In this document: one piece after another, positions 5,368 through 6,276 of the stretch
How the letters are laid out: every line of letters begins with the position of its first letter
Position numbering within the stretch: the first letter of the stretch is position 1
Assembly (NCBI GenBank): GCA_020852155.1
Contig: JADZBJ010000361.1
Location: 1-6,276 of the forward strand
Origin: Saprospiraceae bacterium
Lineage (GTDB): Bacteria > Bacteroidota > Bacteroidia > Chitinophagales > Saprospiraceae
Direction of reading: 5' to 3'
Length of the DNA stretch: 6,276 nt
Notes under the pieces: model-generated
Seen by the model: only the letters and a program-made list of their open reading frames with translations
What the model was told of the DNA's origin: nothing
The model's database searches: none
Translations under genes and position numbers: made by a program

Positions 5368-5896
5368 TTACTTTACTCATGTTTTCCACCTGGTCGGCCA
5401 GCCAGCGGCGGGCTTTGGTCAGTTGTGATCGTGAAGTGCTTTCCTGGATGTTTAACAGATCAGCAGCTTCTGCATGTGAATATCCTTCAATGGCAACCAG
5501 ATTAAAAACCATTCGGTATCCATCCGGCAGTTTTGTAACCAATCGCATCAATTCGGCTTCCGAAAGATTGGAAATGGCATCCGGGTCAATCGGGCGTTCG
5601 GGCAAGTGTTCGTAACCTGAACTTTCAAAATCAAAACGTTGTCGTTGATACGTTCGAAGCGCTGTATTAATCATAATGCGCCTGACCCACCCTTCAAATG
5701 ACCCGTTGAATTGAAATTGATCCAGTTTGGTAAAAACCTTCACAAAACCATCCTGTAACATATCCGCTGCATCCGATTTTGAACGGGCATACCTCAAACA
5801 CACCGCGTACATCTTGCCCGCGAGCCGATCATACAACAGTCGCTGACACTGCGACGACCCGCGCAGGCAACCCATTATGATATCCGTTTCGTTCAA
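5360..5896 (-). CDS. ECF-family RNA polymerase sigma factor
   Basis: A 178-aa protein of normal ECF length. Region 2 spans about 18-85 (LLYDRLAGKMYAVCLRYA, then AADMLQDGFVKVFTKLDQF and GSFEGWVRRIMINTAL), which contacts core polymerase and the -10 element. A linker (86-112) leads to region 4 at about 113-168 (KLPDGYRMVFNLVAIEGYSH, then AADLLNIQESTSRSQLTKAR), the helix-turn-helix for the -35 element. There is no regulatory extension. The start is TTG at 5896; the first ATG (5875) would remove seven residues ahead of the conserved 'GCLRG', and homologs normally carry a similar MNE.. lead, so TTG is preferred. The TTG overlaps the stop of a 40-codon upstream ORF, and the sigma stop overlaps the partner gene start. 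The target regulon is unknown; such sigma factors commonly control envelope functions and their own operon. Confidence 0.93.
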   Translation of the reverse strand: MNETDIIMGCLRGSSQCQRLLYDRLAGKMYAVCLRYARSKSDAADMLQDGFVKVFTKLDQFQFNGSFEGWVRRIMINTALRTYQRQRFDFESSGYEHLPERPIDPDAISNLSEAELMRLVTKLPDGYRMVFNLVAIEGYSHAEAADLLNIQESTSRSQLTKARRWLADQVENMSKVNE

Positions 5897-6015
5897 CGCA
5901 GGGGGATTTGATTCGTCAGTGTTTGCATCCGCGTCTTGTGGAATTCAGGGTTGTACACATCGGGCGTCAGCATCCTGTTGACGTAGATACGATCAACAAA
6001 ATTTTCGCTGCCCAA
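5893..6015 (-). CDS. Possible 40-codon small ORF coupled to the sigma gene
   Basis: Between psd and the sigma gene, one minus-strand frame stays open from the TTG at 6015 to a TGA at 5895-5893. The peptide is hydrophilic and protein-like: GSENFVDRIYVNRMLTPD, then VYNPEFHKTRM, ending TLTNQIPLR. Its codons resemble those of the neighbours, with C/G-ending third positions common. The stop TGA shares bases with the sigma TTG (TTGA), a layout typical of translational coupling. An internal ATG at codon 15 would give 26 residues. There is no stop-free extension upstream (TAA two codons before the TTG). I do not recognise the peptide. It may be a real small protein or leader peptide, the C-terminal remnant of a decayed gene, or chance; the start is not certain. 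Confidence 0.4.
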   Translation of the reverse strand: MGSENFVDRIYVNRMLTPDVYNPEFHKTRMQTLTNQIPLR

Positions 6016-6073
6016 ATGTTAAAACAACTTGGCAGTAAAGGTAAGACTTGCTACAACTGGAAACGGAACACTA

Positions 6074-6276
6074 CTATTCCGGTAATCGGGCGACCAGGGT
6101 TAAATTACCCTTCACTTGTTGATCCATCGTTACGAGCACTTCAGAACCCAGGGGTAAATACAGATCAACCCTCGAACCGAATTTGATAAAGCCCATGTCC
6201 TGGCCTTGCGTAACATTATCTCCTTCCTTGACGTACCAGCTGATTCTTTTGGCCAATGCTCCGGCAATCTGCCGCA
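6074..6276 (-). CDS. psd: Phosphatidylserine decarboxylase, 3' end (partial)
   Basis: The gene enters from beyond the right edge; 66 in-frame codons plus the TAG stop are visible (6274-6074). The visible C-terminus reads RQIAGALAKRISWYVKEGD, then GFIKFGSRVDLYLPL and a final strand VTLV-like turn ending ARLPE. The FGSRVD motif (Gly33-Ser34 of the visible part) is the self-cleavage site of the short PSD-A type proenzyme; the Ser becomes the pyruvoyl prosthetic group of the alpha chain. The enzyme converts phosphatidylserine to phosphatidylethanolamine at the inner membrane. It lies upstream of, and in the same direction as, the sigma gene, 177 nt away, so a shared transcript is possible but not shown. 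Confidence 0.92.
   Translation of the reverse strand, partial: RQIAGALAKRISWYVKEGDNVTQGQDMGFIKFGSRVDLYLPLGSEVLVTMDQQVKGNLTLVARLPE

Noticed and set aside
5897..6073. Sigma-operon promoter in the psd-sigma gap (AACATTTG on the minus strand near 6018)
   Set aside because: It misses the leading T of TAnnTTTG and lacks a clear -33 element; not strong enough to list.
5908..6186. 92-codon plus-strand ORF
   Set aside because: It is antisense to the well-supported psd 3' end and to the small ORF upstream of the sigma gene; its peptide shows no family features.

Overview
The window looks like a chromosomal segment of a free-living member of the Bacteroidota, possibly near the Saprospiria/Chitinophagia (the sub-placement is a guess). 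Three things point there. No start codon has a clear Shine-Dalgarno sequence, while several -7 boxes of the Bacteroidota type (TAnnTTTG) sit upstream of genes. The gene set is typical of the phylum: an 'RSERNG' membrane-anchored helix-hairpin-helix protein, a DUF2027/Smr protein, an ECF sigma factor overlapping a membrane-anchored beta-barrel partner, and the short form of phosphatidylserine decarboxylase. Use of GTG and TTG starts and moderate GC are also consistent. No tRNA, rRNA, CRISPR array or transposase was seen.

Layout. 1-211 is a near-perfect fold-back palindrome: two arms of about 95 nt, roughly 92% identical, around a 20-nt centre. It lies 16 nt upstream of a ComEA-like four-repeat helix-hairpin-helix protein (228-1346, +). 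Convergent with that gene is a small TrpR-superfamily regulator (1404-1664, -, GTG start). A 295-nt intergenic stretch with back-to-back promoter candidates follows. It leads into a tight + strand run: a 68-aa DUF2188 protein (1960-2166), a 213-aa protein with features of a nucleoside-deoxyribosyltransferase/TIR-like fold (2192-2833), and a DUF2027-Smr protein (2840-3892). The run ends only 20 nt from the end of a convergent minus-strand unit. Read 5'->3' on the minus strand, that unit is the 3' end of psd (cut by the window edge), a previously unlisted 40-codon ORF (6015-5893) whose TGA overlaps the next start, an ECF sigma factor (5896-5360, TTG start), and an overlapping 484-aa protein with a short cytosolic head, one inner-membrane helix, a long low-complexity linker and a C-terminal outer-membrane beta-barrel (5367-3913).

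Functional reading. The sigma factor and the TM-plus-barrel protein overlap by 8 nt and look like one envelope-sensing switch, in which one chain could reach from the cytosol, where it would hold the sigma factor, to the outer membrane. The DUF2188 and NDT/TIR-like genes are the best candidate for an undescribed small system, for example a nucleotide- or NAD-directed enzyme with a small partner. That function is inference from fold motifs and gene order only. The fold-back palindrome carries mirror-image outward-facing -7 boxes and is the most striking non-coding structure.
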